From DASZQY01 sp035548515 (GTDB lineage: Bacteria; Pseudomonadota; Alphaproteobacteria; Rhizobiales; Kaistiaceae): a stretch of 64,000 nucleotides of DNA. Positions within the stretch are counted from its first letter, which is position 1. Each line of letters starts with the position of its first letter. The notes under the pieces were generated by a model, which ran no database searches, was not told the DNA's origin, and was given only the letters and a program-made list of their open reading frames with translations. Below, in pieces: positions 51,777 through 59,988 of this stretch. Where the stretch lies: NCBI GenBank assembly GCA_035548515.1, contig DASZSW010000002.1, positions 62,001 to 126,000 of the forward strand, read 5' to 3'. The position numbers were made by a program, and so were the translations under genes.

Positions 51777-52631
51777 CTATCGCGAGCCCTTGAGGTTGCG
51801 CTCCGGCCATTTGCAGACGCGGTCGAGCAGGATCGCGAGTACCACGATGGCAAGGCCGGCCTCGAAACCCATCGAGACGTTGACGGTGTTCAGCGCGCGC
51901 ACCACTGGCTTGCCGAGACCGTCGGCGCCGACAAGCGCGGCGATCACCACCATCGACAGCGACAGCATGATGCACTGGGTGATGCCGGCCATAATCGTCG
52001 GCAGCGCGTACGGAATCTCGACCTTCCACAACAGCTGCCGCCTCGTCGCGCCGAAGGCTTGGCCGGCCTCGTGAAGCTGGAGCGGAACGGAGGAGATGCC
52101 GAGGTGCGTCAGCCGGATCGGCGCGGCGATGGCGAAGATCACCGTGGAGATAAGACCCGGCACCATGCCAAGGCCGAAAAGCACAAGCGTTGGAATCAGA
52201 TAGACGAAAGTCGGAATGGTCTGCATGAGGTCGAGGATCGGCCGGATGACCGTGTAGAGCCACGGCCGGTGCGCCGCGGCGATGCCGGCCGGGATACCGA
52301 TCGCGATGGAGACAAGCGTGGCGCAGAGGACGAGCGCCAGCGTCTCCATGGTCGCCTGCCAATAGCCGAGGTTCATGACGAACAGCAGGCCGACGGCGAC
52401 GCCGATGGCCAGCCCGATCGAGCGGTGGAGGAACCACGTGCCGATCGTCAGCAACGCGATCAGCACCAGCGGATTGAACCAGAGAAGCGCGACGAGGAGC
52501 GCATTGATCAGGGCGCCCAGCACGAAGGATACGAAGTCGAAGAAGCCGGCGGCGTGGGTGTTGAGAACGTCGAGGCCGCTGCGCAGCCAGCCACCCAGCG
52601 GAATCTTGTGCGCGGTTATCCAGTCGTCCAT
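51777..52631 (-). CDS. choW: Choline/betaine ABC transporter permease
   Basis: A 284-residue permease of the ProW/ChoW type. It has a cytoplasmic N-terminal helix (WITAHKIPLGGWLRSGLDVL), about six to seven membrane helices and a coupling loop around HEAGQAFGATRRQLLWKVEIP. The ATG 52631 (MDDWITAHK) is preferred over 52658. It lies 76 bp after choX. Confidence 0.93.
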   Translation of the reverse strand: MDDWITAHKIPLGGWLRSGLDVLNTHAAGFFDFVSFVLGALINALLVALLWFNPLVLIALLTIGTWFLHRSIGLAIGVAVGLLFVMNLGYWQATMETLALVLCATLVSIAIGIPAGIAAAHRPWLYTVIRPILDLMQTIPTFVYLIPTLVLFGLGMVPGLISTVIFAIAAPIRLTHLGISSVPLQLHEAGQAFGATRRQLLWKVEIPYALPTIMAGITQCIMLSLSMVVIAALVGADGLGKPVVRALNTVNVSMGFEAGLAIVVLAILLDRVCKWPERNLKGSR

Positions 52632-52707
52632 ACGCGTCCTCGCGCCCTCCGTCCCCACGGGCGTGAACCGGCGGACGGCATTGTGCCGCCCGCCGGGAAA
52701 TCAGCGA

Positions 52708-53655
52708 CTACAGCCCGAGGCTCGCCTTCACGGCGTCGAGGCCCGGCTTGCCGTCGAAGGTGGTGACGCCGTCGAGCCACGCCGTCCATGCGGTCGGGTT
52801 GGCTTTCAGCCACTCCTCGGCGGCTTTTCCGGCGTCCTCGCCGTCGAACAGGATCTTGCCCATCACCTCGTTCTCCATCGGCAGCGAGAAGGTGAGATTG
52901 GTGATGAACTTGCCGGCGTTCGGGCACTCGCCGACGTAACCGGCGCGGGTATTGGTGTAGACGGTGGCGCCGCCGTAGTCCGGCCCGAAGAAATCGTCGC
53001 CGCCGGCGAGGTAGCTCATCTTGTACTTCGAGTTCATCGGGTGCGGCTCCCAGCCGAGGAACACGATCGGCTTGTTCTGCCGCGTTGCGCGGTCGACCTC
53101 GGCGAGCATGCCCTGCTCGCTCGACTCCACCATGGTGAAGCCCTTCAGGCCGAAGGCGTCCTTGTCGATCATGTCCTGGATCAGCTTGTTGCCGTCGTTG
53201 CCTGGCTCGATGCCGTAGATCTTGCCGTCGAGCTGATCCTTGAACTTGGCGATGTCGGCGAACGACTTCAGGCCGGCGTCGAAGGTGTAGGTCGGCACGG
53301 CGAGCGTATATTTCGCGCCCTCGAGGTTCGCCTTCTGAACCAGGTCGACGGTTTTGTCGTCGATGTAGGGCTTGCGGATCGATTCCATCGTCGGCTGCCA
53401 GTTGCCGAGGAACACGTCGATGTCCTTGTTCTTCATCGACTCGTAGGTGACCGGCACTGCCAGCACCGTCGTCTTCGGCGTGTAGCCGAGCGCGGTGAGG
53501 ATGCGCGAGGCCATCGCGGTGGTCGATGTGATGTCGGTCCAGCCGACGTCGGAGAAGCGGACGGTCTTGCACGCATCCGAGTCCGCCGCGCTGGCAGCGG
53601 TAGTGATCGTCATCGCAGCAAAACCCGCCGCGGCAATACGCCAAGCATTACGCAT
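52708..53655 (-). CDS. choX: Choline-binding periplasmic protein
   Basis: A 315-residue binding protein. The signal peptide ends about residue 23 (TTAASA). The aromatic cage is conserved: Trp39 in DVGWTDI, Trp86 in LGNWQP, Tyr116 in AKYTLAV and Trp202 in LGWEPHPM, matching the four aromatic ligands known from rhizobial ChoX with small offsets. This supports choline rather than proline betaine as ligand. GGAGG is 6 bases ahead of the ATG at 53655. It heads the minus-strand operon choXWV, DUF559, dimethylglycine dehydrogenase, gbcA, DUF2934. It is divergent from the betI-betB fusion. Confidence 0.93.
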   Translation of the reverse strand: MRNAWRIAAAGFAAMTITTAASAADSDACKTVRFSDVGWTDITSTTAMASRILTALGYTPKTTVLAVPVTYESMKNKDIDVFLGNWQPTMESIRKPYIDDKTVDLVQKANLEGAKYTLAVPTYTFDAGLKSFADIAKFKDQLDGKIYGIEPGNDGNKLIQDMIDKDAFGLKGFTMVESSEQGMLAEVDRATRQNKPIVFLGWEPHPMNSKYKMSYLAGGDDFFGPDYGGATVYTNTRAGYVGECPNAGKFITNLTFSLPMENEVMGKILFDGEDAGKAAEEWLKANPTAWTAWLDGVTTFDGKPGLDAVKASLGL

Positions 53656-53797
53656 CGAATTCCTCCATTTCCGAATGAGCGCGCCCCGCTCCAGTTCCGT
53701 GTTGACGTAGCAATCAGCGGGCCAGAGTCGCCTGAACAAATCCCCTCCCATGAGCCGACGCAAGGCAAGCCGGCGAAATCCGGGTGGATACTAGCTG

Positions 53798-53811
53798 ATT
53801 GCGCGTTCAAT
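53798..53811. promoter_or_regulatory. Putative BetI operator in the choX / betI-betB divergent region
   Basis: ATTGCGCGTTCAAT is a partial dyad (10 of 14 positions symmetric, ATTG..CG..CAAT) resembling the ATTGAACGTTCAAT-like sites bound by BetI. A second partial dyad, TTGATCAACCGTTCAA, lies at 53886-53901, 22 bp before the fusion ATG. Location between two choline-related transcripts fits a choline-responsive operator; match is approximate. Confidence 0.4.
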
Positions 53812-53922
53812 GGTGACATAAATTCGCGAGCGCCCCGGGTCGGGGACTATGCCGATGCCATTGTGCGGCCGGGCATTTCTGCCTATTGATCAACCGTTCA
53901 ACAGCCAAATCGCAGGCAGCCC

Positions 53923-55989
53923 ATGAAGCGCGTAGAACCCGAGGATCTCCGCCGCCGCCAGTTGATCGAAGCGACGGTGGACACCATGGCGACCGAGGGT
54001 TTCGCGGCCACGACGCTCGCGGCGATCGGGCAAAAGGCAGGCGTGTCTCCTGGCCTCATCGCGCATTACTTCGACGACAAGGACGGGCTGCTCGAGGCGA
54101 CGCTGCGCAGCCTCGCCGCGCGTCTGGCGCTCGGCCTGTCGAAGCGGCTGCGTCTTGCGAAGACGCCGCGTGAGCGCGTGCAGGCCGTGATCGATACGAC
54201 GCTGGCGGCGGAAGAATTCGACGCGCGGACGTGCAGCGTGTGGCTCGCGTTCTGGGGTCAGGTGATCCATTCGCAGCGGCTTAAGCGGGTGCAGCGCGTC
54301 TATCAGGGGCGCTTGCTGTCCAATCTGCGGCATGGGCTGAAGCAGCTCGTCGCGCCGGCCGAGGCGGACCGCATCGCCCACGCAGTAGCGGCGATGATCG
54401 ACGGGCTGTGGCTCGGCGCTGCGCTGTCTTCGCCGAAGCAGACCGACAGTGCCGTGGCCCGTGCGACGGCCGGCGACTTCATCGACCACGAAATCGCGCG
54501 CGTTGGGTCGCGGCCCGTCGCCTCTGCGCAGGTGAAGAAGAATGAGACGCGCGTGCGCAACTACATCGGTGGCGCGTATGTTGATGCAGCCAAGCGCGCG
54601 ACCTTCATCACGAGCAATCCGGCGACGGGCGAGGTGCTCGCCGAAGTCGAGATCGCCGGCCAGGCCGAGGTGGACGCGGCAGTCGCGGCGGCAAAGCGCG
54701 GGCAGGCCATCTGGGCCACGATGACGGGGCTTGAGCGCGGGCGGGTGATGAAGCGCGCCGCCGATCTTCTGCGCGCACGCAATGCCGAACTCGCGCGGCT
54801 GGAGACTCTGGACACCGGCAAACCGATCCAGGAGACGTCGGTGGTCGACGTCATCTCCGGCGCCGACTGTCTCGATTATTTCGCCGGCCTCGCCGGCGGG
54901 CTGGCGGGCGAGCACATCGACCTCGGCCCCGGAGCCATGGGTTACACGCGGCGCGAGCCGCTCGGCATCGTTGCGGGCATCGGCGCCTGGAACTATCCGA
55001 TCCAGATCGCGTGTTGGAAGTCTGCGCCGGCGCTGGCATGCGGCAACGCCATGATCTTCAAGCCGGCGGAGCTGACGCCGCTGACGGCGGCGAAACTGGC
55101 GGAAATCTACACAGAAGCCGGTCTACCGGACGGTGTGTTCAACGTCGTGCAGGGCATGGCCGAGACCGGGCGCATGCTCACGCGCCACCCGCAGATCGCC
55201 AAGGTGTCGCTCACCGGCGAGGTTGGCACCGGCAAGGCCGTGATGGCCGACGCCGCGCCGACACTGAAGCACGTGACGCTGGAGCTCGGCGGCAAGTCGC
55301 CGCTCATCGTGTTCGAGGATGCGAACCTTGATGACGCGGTGTCCGGAGCGCTGCTGGCCAATTTCTATTCGGCCGGCGAGGTCTGCTCGAACGGCACGCG
55401 CGTGTTCGTGCACCGCGCGGTGAAGGATGCGTTCCTCGCGAAGCTCAAGGCGCGCGTCGAGAAGATGACGCTCGGCGATCCGCTCGACCCGAAGACGCAG
55501 GTCGGCGCGCTCATCTCCGAAGATCATATGACGAAGGTCCTCGGCTACATCGAGCGCGGGCGCAAGGAAGGCGCCAAGGTGCTGACCGGCGGCCGGCGCG
55601 CGACGCGCGACGGCTGGTTCGTCGAGCCGACGGTGTTCGACGGGTGCAGCGACGACATGGCGATCGTGCGCGAGGAAATCTTCGGGCCGGTGATGACGGT
55701 GCTGTCCTTCGCCGATGAAGACGAGGTGATCCAGCGCGCCAACGATACCGAGTACGGGCTGGCCGCCGGCGTCTTCACCCGCGACCTCACGCGCGGGCAC
55801 CGCGTCATCGCGCGGCTCGAAGCCGGCACGTGCTGGATCAACCACTACAACGTGACACCGATCGAGCTGCCGTTCGGCGGCGTCAAGCGCTCCGGCCTCG
55901 GGCGCGAGAACGGCAAGGCCGCCATAGAGCATTACTCGCAACTGAAGAGCGTCTACGTGGGCCTCGCTCCGGTGCAGGCGCCGTATTGA
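53923..55989 (+). CDS. In-frame fusion of BetI repressor and betaine aldehyde dehydrogenase BetB
   Basis: One 688-residue frame without stop. Residues 1-190 are a complete BetI: TetR-type HTH (TTLAAIGQKAGVSPGLIAHYF, about 30-50) and choline-sensing helical domain ending IDGLWLGAALSS. After a linker of about 20 residues, BetB begins at NYIGGAYVDAAK (about 210) and runs to the usual end: Glu454 in LELGGKSP, catalytic Cys488 in GEVCSNGT. BetB oxidises betaine aldehyde to glycine betaine with NAD. A GTG at 54532 overlaps an out-of-frame TGA (GTGA, 54532-54535), the junction type used elsewhere in this window, so an ancestral two-gene layout, a real fusion or a base error near 54490-54530 are all possible. 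Confidence 0.88.
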   Translation: MKRVEPEDLRRRQLIEATVDTMATEGFAATTLAAIGQKAGVSPGLIAHYFDDKDGLLEATLRSLAARLALGLSKRLRLAKTPRERVQAVIDTTLAAEEFDARTCSVWLAFWGQVIHSQRLKRVQRVYQGRLLSNLRHGLKQLVAPAEADRIAHAVAAMIDGLWLGAALSSPKQTDSAVARATAGDFIDHEIARVGSRPVASAQVKKNETRVRNYIGGAYVDAAKRATFITSNPATGEVLAEVEIAGQAEVDAAVAAAKRGQAIWATMTGLERGRVMKRAADLLRARNAELARLETLDTGKPIQETSVVDVISGADCLDYFAGLAGGLAGEHIDLGPGAMGYTRREPLGIVAGIGAWNYPIQIACWKSAPALACGNAMIFKPAELTPLTAAKLAEIYTEAGLPDGVFNVVQGMAETGRMLTRHPQIAKVSLTGEVGTGKAVMADAAPTLKHVTLELGGKSPLIVFEDANLDDAVSGALLANFYSAGEVCSNGTRVFVHRAVKDAFLAKLKARVEKMTLGDPLDPKTQVGALISEDHMTKVLGYIERGRKEGAKVLTGGRRATRDGWFVEPTVFDGCSDDMAIVREEIFGPVMTVLSFADEDEVIQRANDTEYGLAAGVFTRDLTRGHRVIARLEAGTCWINHYNVTPIELPFGGVKRSGLGRENGKAAIEHYSQLKSVYVGLAPVQAPY

Positions 55990-56004
55990 TGCTCAGCGCG
56001 GACG

Positions 56005-56204
56005 TCCCCTCAGTCGGCTTCGCCGACAGCTCCCCCGTAAACGGGGGAGCACCAGCACCGTTGGTGCCGCGGCGGTCCTCCCCCGTGAAACGGGGGAGGG
56101 GGACCATGCGAAGCATGGTGGAGGGGGCACGCGCTCCGACGTTCGCGCCTCATGGCCCCCTCGGCCGGCTTCGCCGACCTCTCCCCCGTAAACGGGGGAG
56201 AACC
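56005..56204. repeat. Palindromic repeat R2, one full and one partial copy (betB-betA gap)
   Basis: A full copy at 56005-56128: CCCCTCAGTCGGCTTCGCCG, AGCTCCCCCGTAAACGGGGG, a variable middle, CTCCCCCGTGAAACGGGGGA, then GGACCATGCGAAGCATGGTG. A second, 5' half copy follows at about 56155-56204 with the same GTCGGC/GCCGAC and CCCCCG/CGGGGG hairpins. It is opposite in orientation to 50125-50246. It fills most of the 244-bp gap before betA. Confidence 0.82.
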
Positions 56205-56233
56205 CGTGGCGTCGCGCATTGCGGCACATCCAC

Positions 56234-57892
56234 ATGACCGACACCTACGACTTCATCATCGTCGGCGCCGGCTCAGCGGGTTGCGTGCTGGCAGCGCGGC
56301 TCAGCGAGGATCCGCGGAACCGCGTGCTGCTGCTGGAGTATGGCGGCTCGGATCGCTCCATCTTCATCCAGATGCCGTCGGCGCTGAACATCCCGCTCAA
56401 CAGCCGGCGCTACAATTGGGGCTACGAGAGCGAACCGGAGCCGCATCTCGACAATCGCCGCATCAACACGCCGCGCGGCAAGGTGATCGGCGGGTCGTCG
56501 TCGATCAACGGGCTGGTCTACGTGCGCGGCAACGCGCTCGATTTCGAGACGTGGGAGGAGATGGGCGCGCGTGGCTGGGCCTATCGCCATGTGCTGCCGT
56601 ATTTCCGCCGGGCAGAGACGCATCTGGAAGGCGCCGACGACTATCGCGGCGCGGACGGCCCGCTTGCCACGCGGACCGGACGGCTGGCCAATCCGCTCTA
56701 CCGCGCGTTCGTCGAGGCGGCAGAGCAGGCGGGCTACGCGGCCTCGCCCGACCTCAACGGATATCGCCAGGAAGGGTTCGGGCCGCTCGACATGACGGTG
56801 AACGGTGGAGTGCGCGCGAGTGCGGCAAACGCGTATCTCCGGCCGGCGCTGAAGCGGCCCAATCTCCGTGTTGTCACGGGCGTGCTGGCCGAGGCGGTCC
56901 TGCTCGACGGGCGACGGGCGACAGGCGTGCGGTACATCCGCGGCGGGGAGACCGTGACGGCGAGCGCAACGCGCGAGGTGATTGTCGCAGCTGGGGCGAT
57001 CAATTCGCCGCAGTTGCTGAAGCTGTCCGGCATCGGGCCTGGTGCCGAGCTCAAGAACCACGGCATCGAGGTGCGGCACGAACTCGGTGCCGTCGGCGAA
57101 AATCTGCAGGATCACCTGGAGTTTTATTTCCAGGTCGCCTCGAAGAAGCCGATTACGCTCTATTCGTCGATGGGACTCTTCGCGCGCGGCATGATCGGCG
57201 CGCGCTGGCTGCTCTTCCGCAGCGGTCTCGGAGCAACCAATCATTTCGAGACGGGTGGCTTTATCCGCAGCCGCGCCGGCATCAAGTATCCCGACATCCA
57301 GTTTCATTTCGTGCCGCTGGCGATGTCATACGATGGGCGCAAGCTCGCGACCGAGCATGGCTACCAGGTGCATGCGGGGCCGATGCGTTCGAAAAGCCGC
57401 GGCTTCGTGCGGCTGAAGTCCGCGAACGTCCGCGAAGCACCGCGCATCCAGTTCAACTACATGAGTCACGAAGAAGACTGGCAGGAGATGCGCGCCTGCG
57501 TTCGCTTGACGCGCGAAATCGTGGGCCAGCCGGCGTTCGCCCCGTATCGGGGGCGCGAAATCCAGCCGGGCGCGGAAGCGACATCGGATGCGGCGATCGA
57601 CGCGTTCGTCCGCGCGAAGGCCGAGAGCGCGTATCATCCGTCGGGCACATGCAAGATGGGACGCGCCGACGATCCCGCGGCCGTGGTGGATCCCGAGACT
57701 CGCGTGATCGGCCTGCAGGGTCTGCGCGTGGTCGACGCTTCGATCATGCCGCGTATCACCAACGGCAACCTCAACGCTCCGACGATCATGCTGGCTGAAA
57801 AGGCCGCGGACATGATCCTCGGCAAGCCGGCGCTGCCCGCGTCGAACGCGCCGTACTATGTCGCGCCGAACTGGGAGACGTCGCAGCGCTAG
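56234..57892 (+). CDS. betA: Choline dehydrogenase (GMC oxidoreductase)
   Basis: A 552-residue FAD enzyme that oxidises choline to betaine aldehyde at the inner face of the membrane. The FAD motif is GAGSAG (11-16); the second GMC signature surrounds GAINSPQLLKLSGIGP. The active-site His468 lies in SAYHPSGTCKMG, and Asn510/Asn512 in NGNLNAPT. ATG 56234 (MTDTYDFIIVGAG) is chosen over an upstream start at 56219. It is separated from the betI-betB fusion only by repeat R2, so the three activities were probably one operon. It converges on the EAL gene with a 4-bp stop overlap. Confidence 0.92.
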   Translation: MTDTYDFIIVGAGSAGCVLAARLSEDPRNRVLLLEYGGSDRSIFIQMPSALNIPLNSRRYNWGYESEPEPHLDNRRINTPRGKVIGGSSSINGLVYVRGNALDFETWEEMGARGWAYRHVLPYFRRAETHLEGADDYRGADGPLATRTGRLANPLYRAFVEAAEQAGYAASPDLNGYRQEGFGPLDMTVNGGVRASAANAYLRPALKRPNLRVVTGVLAEAVLLDGRRATGVRYIRGGETVTASATREVIVAAGAINSPQLLKLSGIGPGAELKNHGIEVRHELGAVGENLQDHLEFYFQVASKKPITLYSSMGLFARGMIGARWLLFRSGLGATNHFETGGFIRSRAGIKYPDIQFHFVPLAMSYDGRKLATEHGYQVHAGPMRSKSRGFVRLKSANVREAPRIQFNYMSHEEDWQEMRACVRLTREIVGQPAFAPYRGREIQPGAEATSDAAIDAFVRAKAESAYHPSGTCKMGRADDPAAVVDPETRVIGLQGLRVVDASIMPRITNGNLNAPTIMLAEKAADMILGKPALPASNAPYYVAPNWETSQR

Positions 57893-59169
57893 GCGCTGAG
57901 GCGCGATTTGCCGTCGCCGGGCTTTTCGCCCGACAGGACGTTGAAGCCGCCTGTGTCGCCGGCCATCAGCCGCGTCATCAGGAACTCCTTCGGCATCGGA
58001 TGCGAGAACAGGTAGCCTTGGCCGACGTCGCAGCCGGTGCGGCGGATGACGGCAAGGTCGCTCTGTCTCTCGATGCCCTCGGCGACGGCGCTGCCGCCGA
58101 AGCGATGCGCCAGCTCGACCACGGTGCGGCAGAGCGCGGCGTTGGTCGGGTCGTCGCCGCAGTTCTGGACGAAGCTCTGGTCGAGCTTCAGTTCCGCAAA
58201 GGGCAGCTCCTTCAGCCGGGCCAGCGAGGAATAGCCGAGGCCAAAATCGTCGATGGCGAGCGCGATGCGGTAGATGCGCAGCTGCGTCGCGATCTCATGC
58301 ACGGTCGGGATGTCTCGAATGACCTGGTCCTCGGTGACCTCAAGGATGATGCCAGACCAATCGTCACCCCGCGGCCGGCATTCGCGCACGATCGACGGGA
58401 TCGGCAACGCCATCAGCGCTTCGACGGGCACGTTGACGGCGAAGCGGATGTCGTGACCGACGAAGGCAAAATCAGCGGCGTCGCGGAGCGCCGTGCGCAG
58501 CGCGTGTTCCGTCAGCGCCATCAGGTCTACCGCCGAAGCGTTCGGAATGAAGCTTGCGGGCGAGAGTAGCCCGAGTTCCGGATGACGCACGCGGGCGAGG
58601 CCTTCCGCGCCGGTCAGCCGCCCATCGGCGAGGCTGAATTTTGGCTGGTACCAGAGCTCGAGCCAATTCTTGGCGAGGGCTTCGCCGAGGTTGATCTCCG
58701 GAGCGGGTCCCCGCGCGCGCGTCGCCTGGGCCTCCACCGTCACCGTTGGCGCCGAGAGCGCGGTGCGGCCGAGGTGCTCTTCTTCCACCACCTGCTTCAC
58801 CGCATCGATGCGGAAAGGCTTGTTCAGCGGCGGCCGCATGCGCAGCCCATGCCGCTCGCCGACCTGGCGTACGTCGCCAAGCAGGCCGGTGTTGCTGCCG
58901 CTCATCACCTGCACCGTGCCGTTGAAGCCGGCGGCCGAGAGAGTGCGGATCGCGTCGATCGCGTCGGAGTCGCCCAATGAAATGTCGAGGAAGATGAGGG
59001 TCGGCATGCCGCGCTTCAGGCCGTCGGCAAGCGCGGGCACATTGGCGAACTGTTCGGCAGTCACGCCGAAGTCCGACAGGGCGCGCGAGATGAAGCGTGC
59101 CACCGCCGGATTGTCTTCAACAATGAAACACTCCGCGGCTGGCGCGGTCGTCTCCGGTTCGCTGCCCAT
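57889..59169 (-). CDS. Response regulator with EAL (c-di-GMP phosphodiesterase) output
   Basis: A 426-residue protein. Receiver domain 1-125: acidic pair Glu18-Asp19, phospho-acceptor Asp62 in IFLDISLGDSD, Lys117 in NKPF. EAL domain about 160-405: the signature reads GAEGLAR (EGL instead of EAL, Glu189 kept), with EVTED, IDDFGLGYSS, KLDQSF, VAEGIE and GQGYLFSHPM, so most catalytic residues are present and activity is likely. It lies divergently next to the Wsp-like chemosensory operon, which could phosphorylate it. No GGDEF domain is present. Confidence 0.9.
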   Translation of the reverse strand: MGSEPETTAPAAECFIVEDNPAVARFISRALSDFGVTAEQFANVPALADGLKRGMPTLIFLDISLGDSDAIDAIRTLSAAGFNGTVQVMSGSNTGLLGDVRQVGERHGLRMRPPLNKPFRIDAVKQVVEEEHLGRTALSAPTVTVEAQATRARGPAPEINLGEALAKNWLELWYQPKFSLADGRLTGAEGLARVRHPELGLLSPASFIPNASAVDLMALTEHALRTALRDAADFAFVGHDIRFAVNVPVEALMALPIPSIVRECRPRGDDWSGIILEVTEDQVIRDIPTVHEIATQLRIYRIALAIDDFGLGYSSLARLKELPFAELKLDQSFVQNCGDDPTNAALCRTVVELAHRFGGSAVAEGIERQSDLAVIRRTGCDVGQGYLFSHPMPKEFLMTRLMAGDTGGFNVLSGEKPGDGKSRLSA

Positions 59170-59529
59170 GATGTTTGTCGGTCTGGCGTATGTCAGCGCA
59201 CGAAATAAGTCGCACGGCGGACCTTAACCGGGCGTTGCTTTCCCGCATTAATTGCATGGGGTTAGCGAAGGCTTCTGCGCCTTTCATTGCCTTAGGTCTT
59301 TGTAAACCCTGGAGTTTGCTGGAAGGTCGCGGAAATCCTCACCGGTCTCTCCGTACAACCTGCGTCTAGCGGCGGTGCGGGAACAGGATCACCATTGCGT
59401 GACGAGCGATTCGCGGGGGCGAACGGTAACGGGCGGTCAAGAGTCTCCCCCGTAATTCTTGACATGGCGAGGGCCTGTAGCGCGTCCCTTCTGCGTCAGT
59501 CGCTCTCTACCGGTCGGAAGGAGATCGAC
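59170..59529. other. 360-bp divergent control region of the REC-EAL gene and the chemosensory operon
   Basis: Should hold promoters for both directions. A perfect TTGACA at 59459-59464 has no fitting -10. GGAAGGAG at 59516-59523 is the ribosome site for the TTG start at 59530. Short open frames here lack family features. No repeat or RNA structure was recognised. Confidence 0.55.
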
Positions 59530-59988
59530 TTGGATTCGGCTGCCAGCCAGACGTTCATCATTTGCGGCGTTGGGCGTTCGCTTTGCTCGCTGCCGCTGGC
59601 GAGTGTCGTCGAGACCTTCCGTCCGCTTCCCATCGAGCCTATGACCGGTGCCCCCGCCTTCGTGCTGGGGCTTGCGATCGTGCGCGGGGCGCCCATGCCG
59701 GTCGTGGATCTCGGGCGGCTGGTCAACGGCGAGTCCGGCACACCGAACAGGTTTGTGGTGGTCAAGACCGACGAGCGGCACGTGGCGCTTGCGGTCGATT
59801 CGGTCGTCGGCATTCGTGTTGTCGCCGACACGCGCATGCAGTCGCTGCCGCCGTTGTTGCGCGACGCCGATACTTCCGTGGTCCGCGCGATTGGCACGCT
59901 CGACAGCGCGCTGTTCATCGTGCTCCAGGCATCGCGCATTGTGCCGCAAGGCTTCCTCGACGAGGTTTCGCGGAGGCTGGCGTCTTGA
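59530..59988 (+). CDS. CheW-like coupling protein 1 (WspB-like position)
   Basis: A 152-residue CheW-fold protein: FIICGVGRSLCSLPLASVVE, FVLGLAIVRGAPMPVVDL and FVVVKTDERHVALAVDSVVG are the typical beta-barrel stretches. The start is placed at TTG 59530 because GGAAGGAG lies 6 bases upstream and the CheW fold begins there; an in-frame start at 59395 would add about 45 residues without family match. It links receptor to CheA. Its stop overlaps the next TTG start (TTGA). Confidence 0.82.
   Translation: MDSAASQTFIICGVGRSLCSLPLASVVETFRPLPIEPMTGAPAFVLGLAIVRGAPMPVVDLGRLVNGESGTPNRFVVVKTDERHVALAVDSVVGIRVVADTRMQSLPPLLRDADTSVVRAIGTLDSALFIVLQASRIVPQGFLDEVSRRLAS

Noticed and set aside
59459..59464. TTGACA as a promoter for the chemosensory operon
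   Set aside because: No recognisable -10 at 15-19 bases; kept only as a note in the spacer entry.
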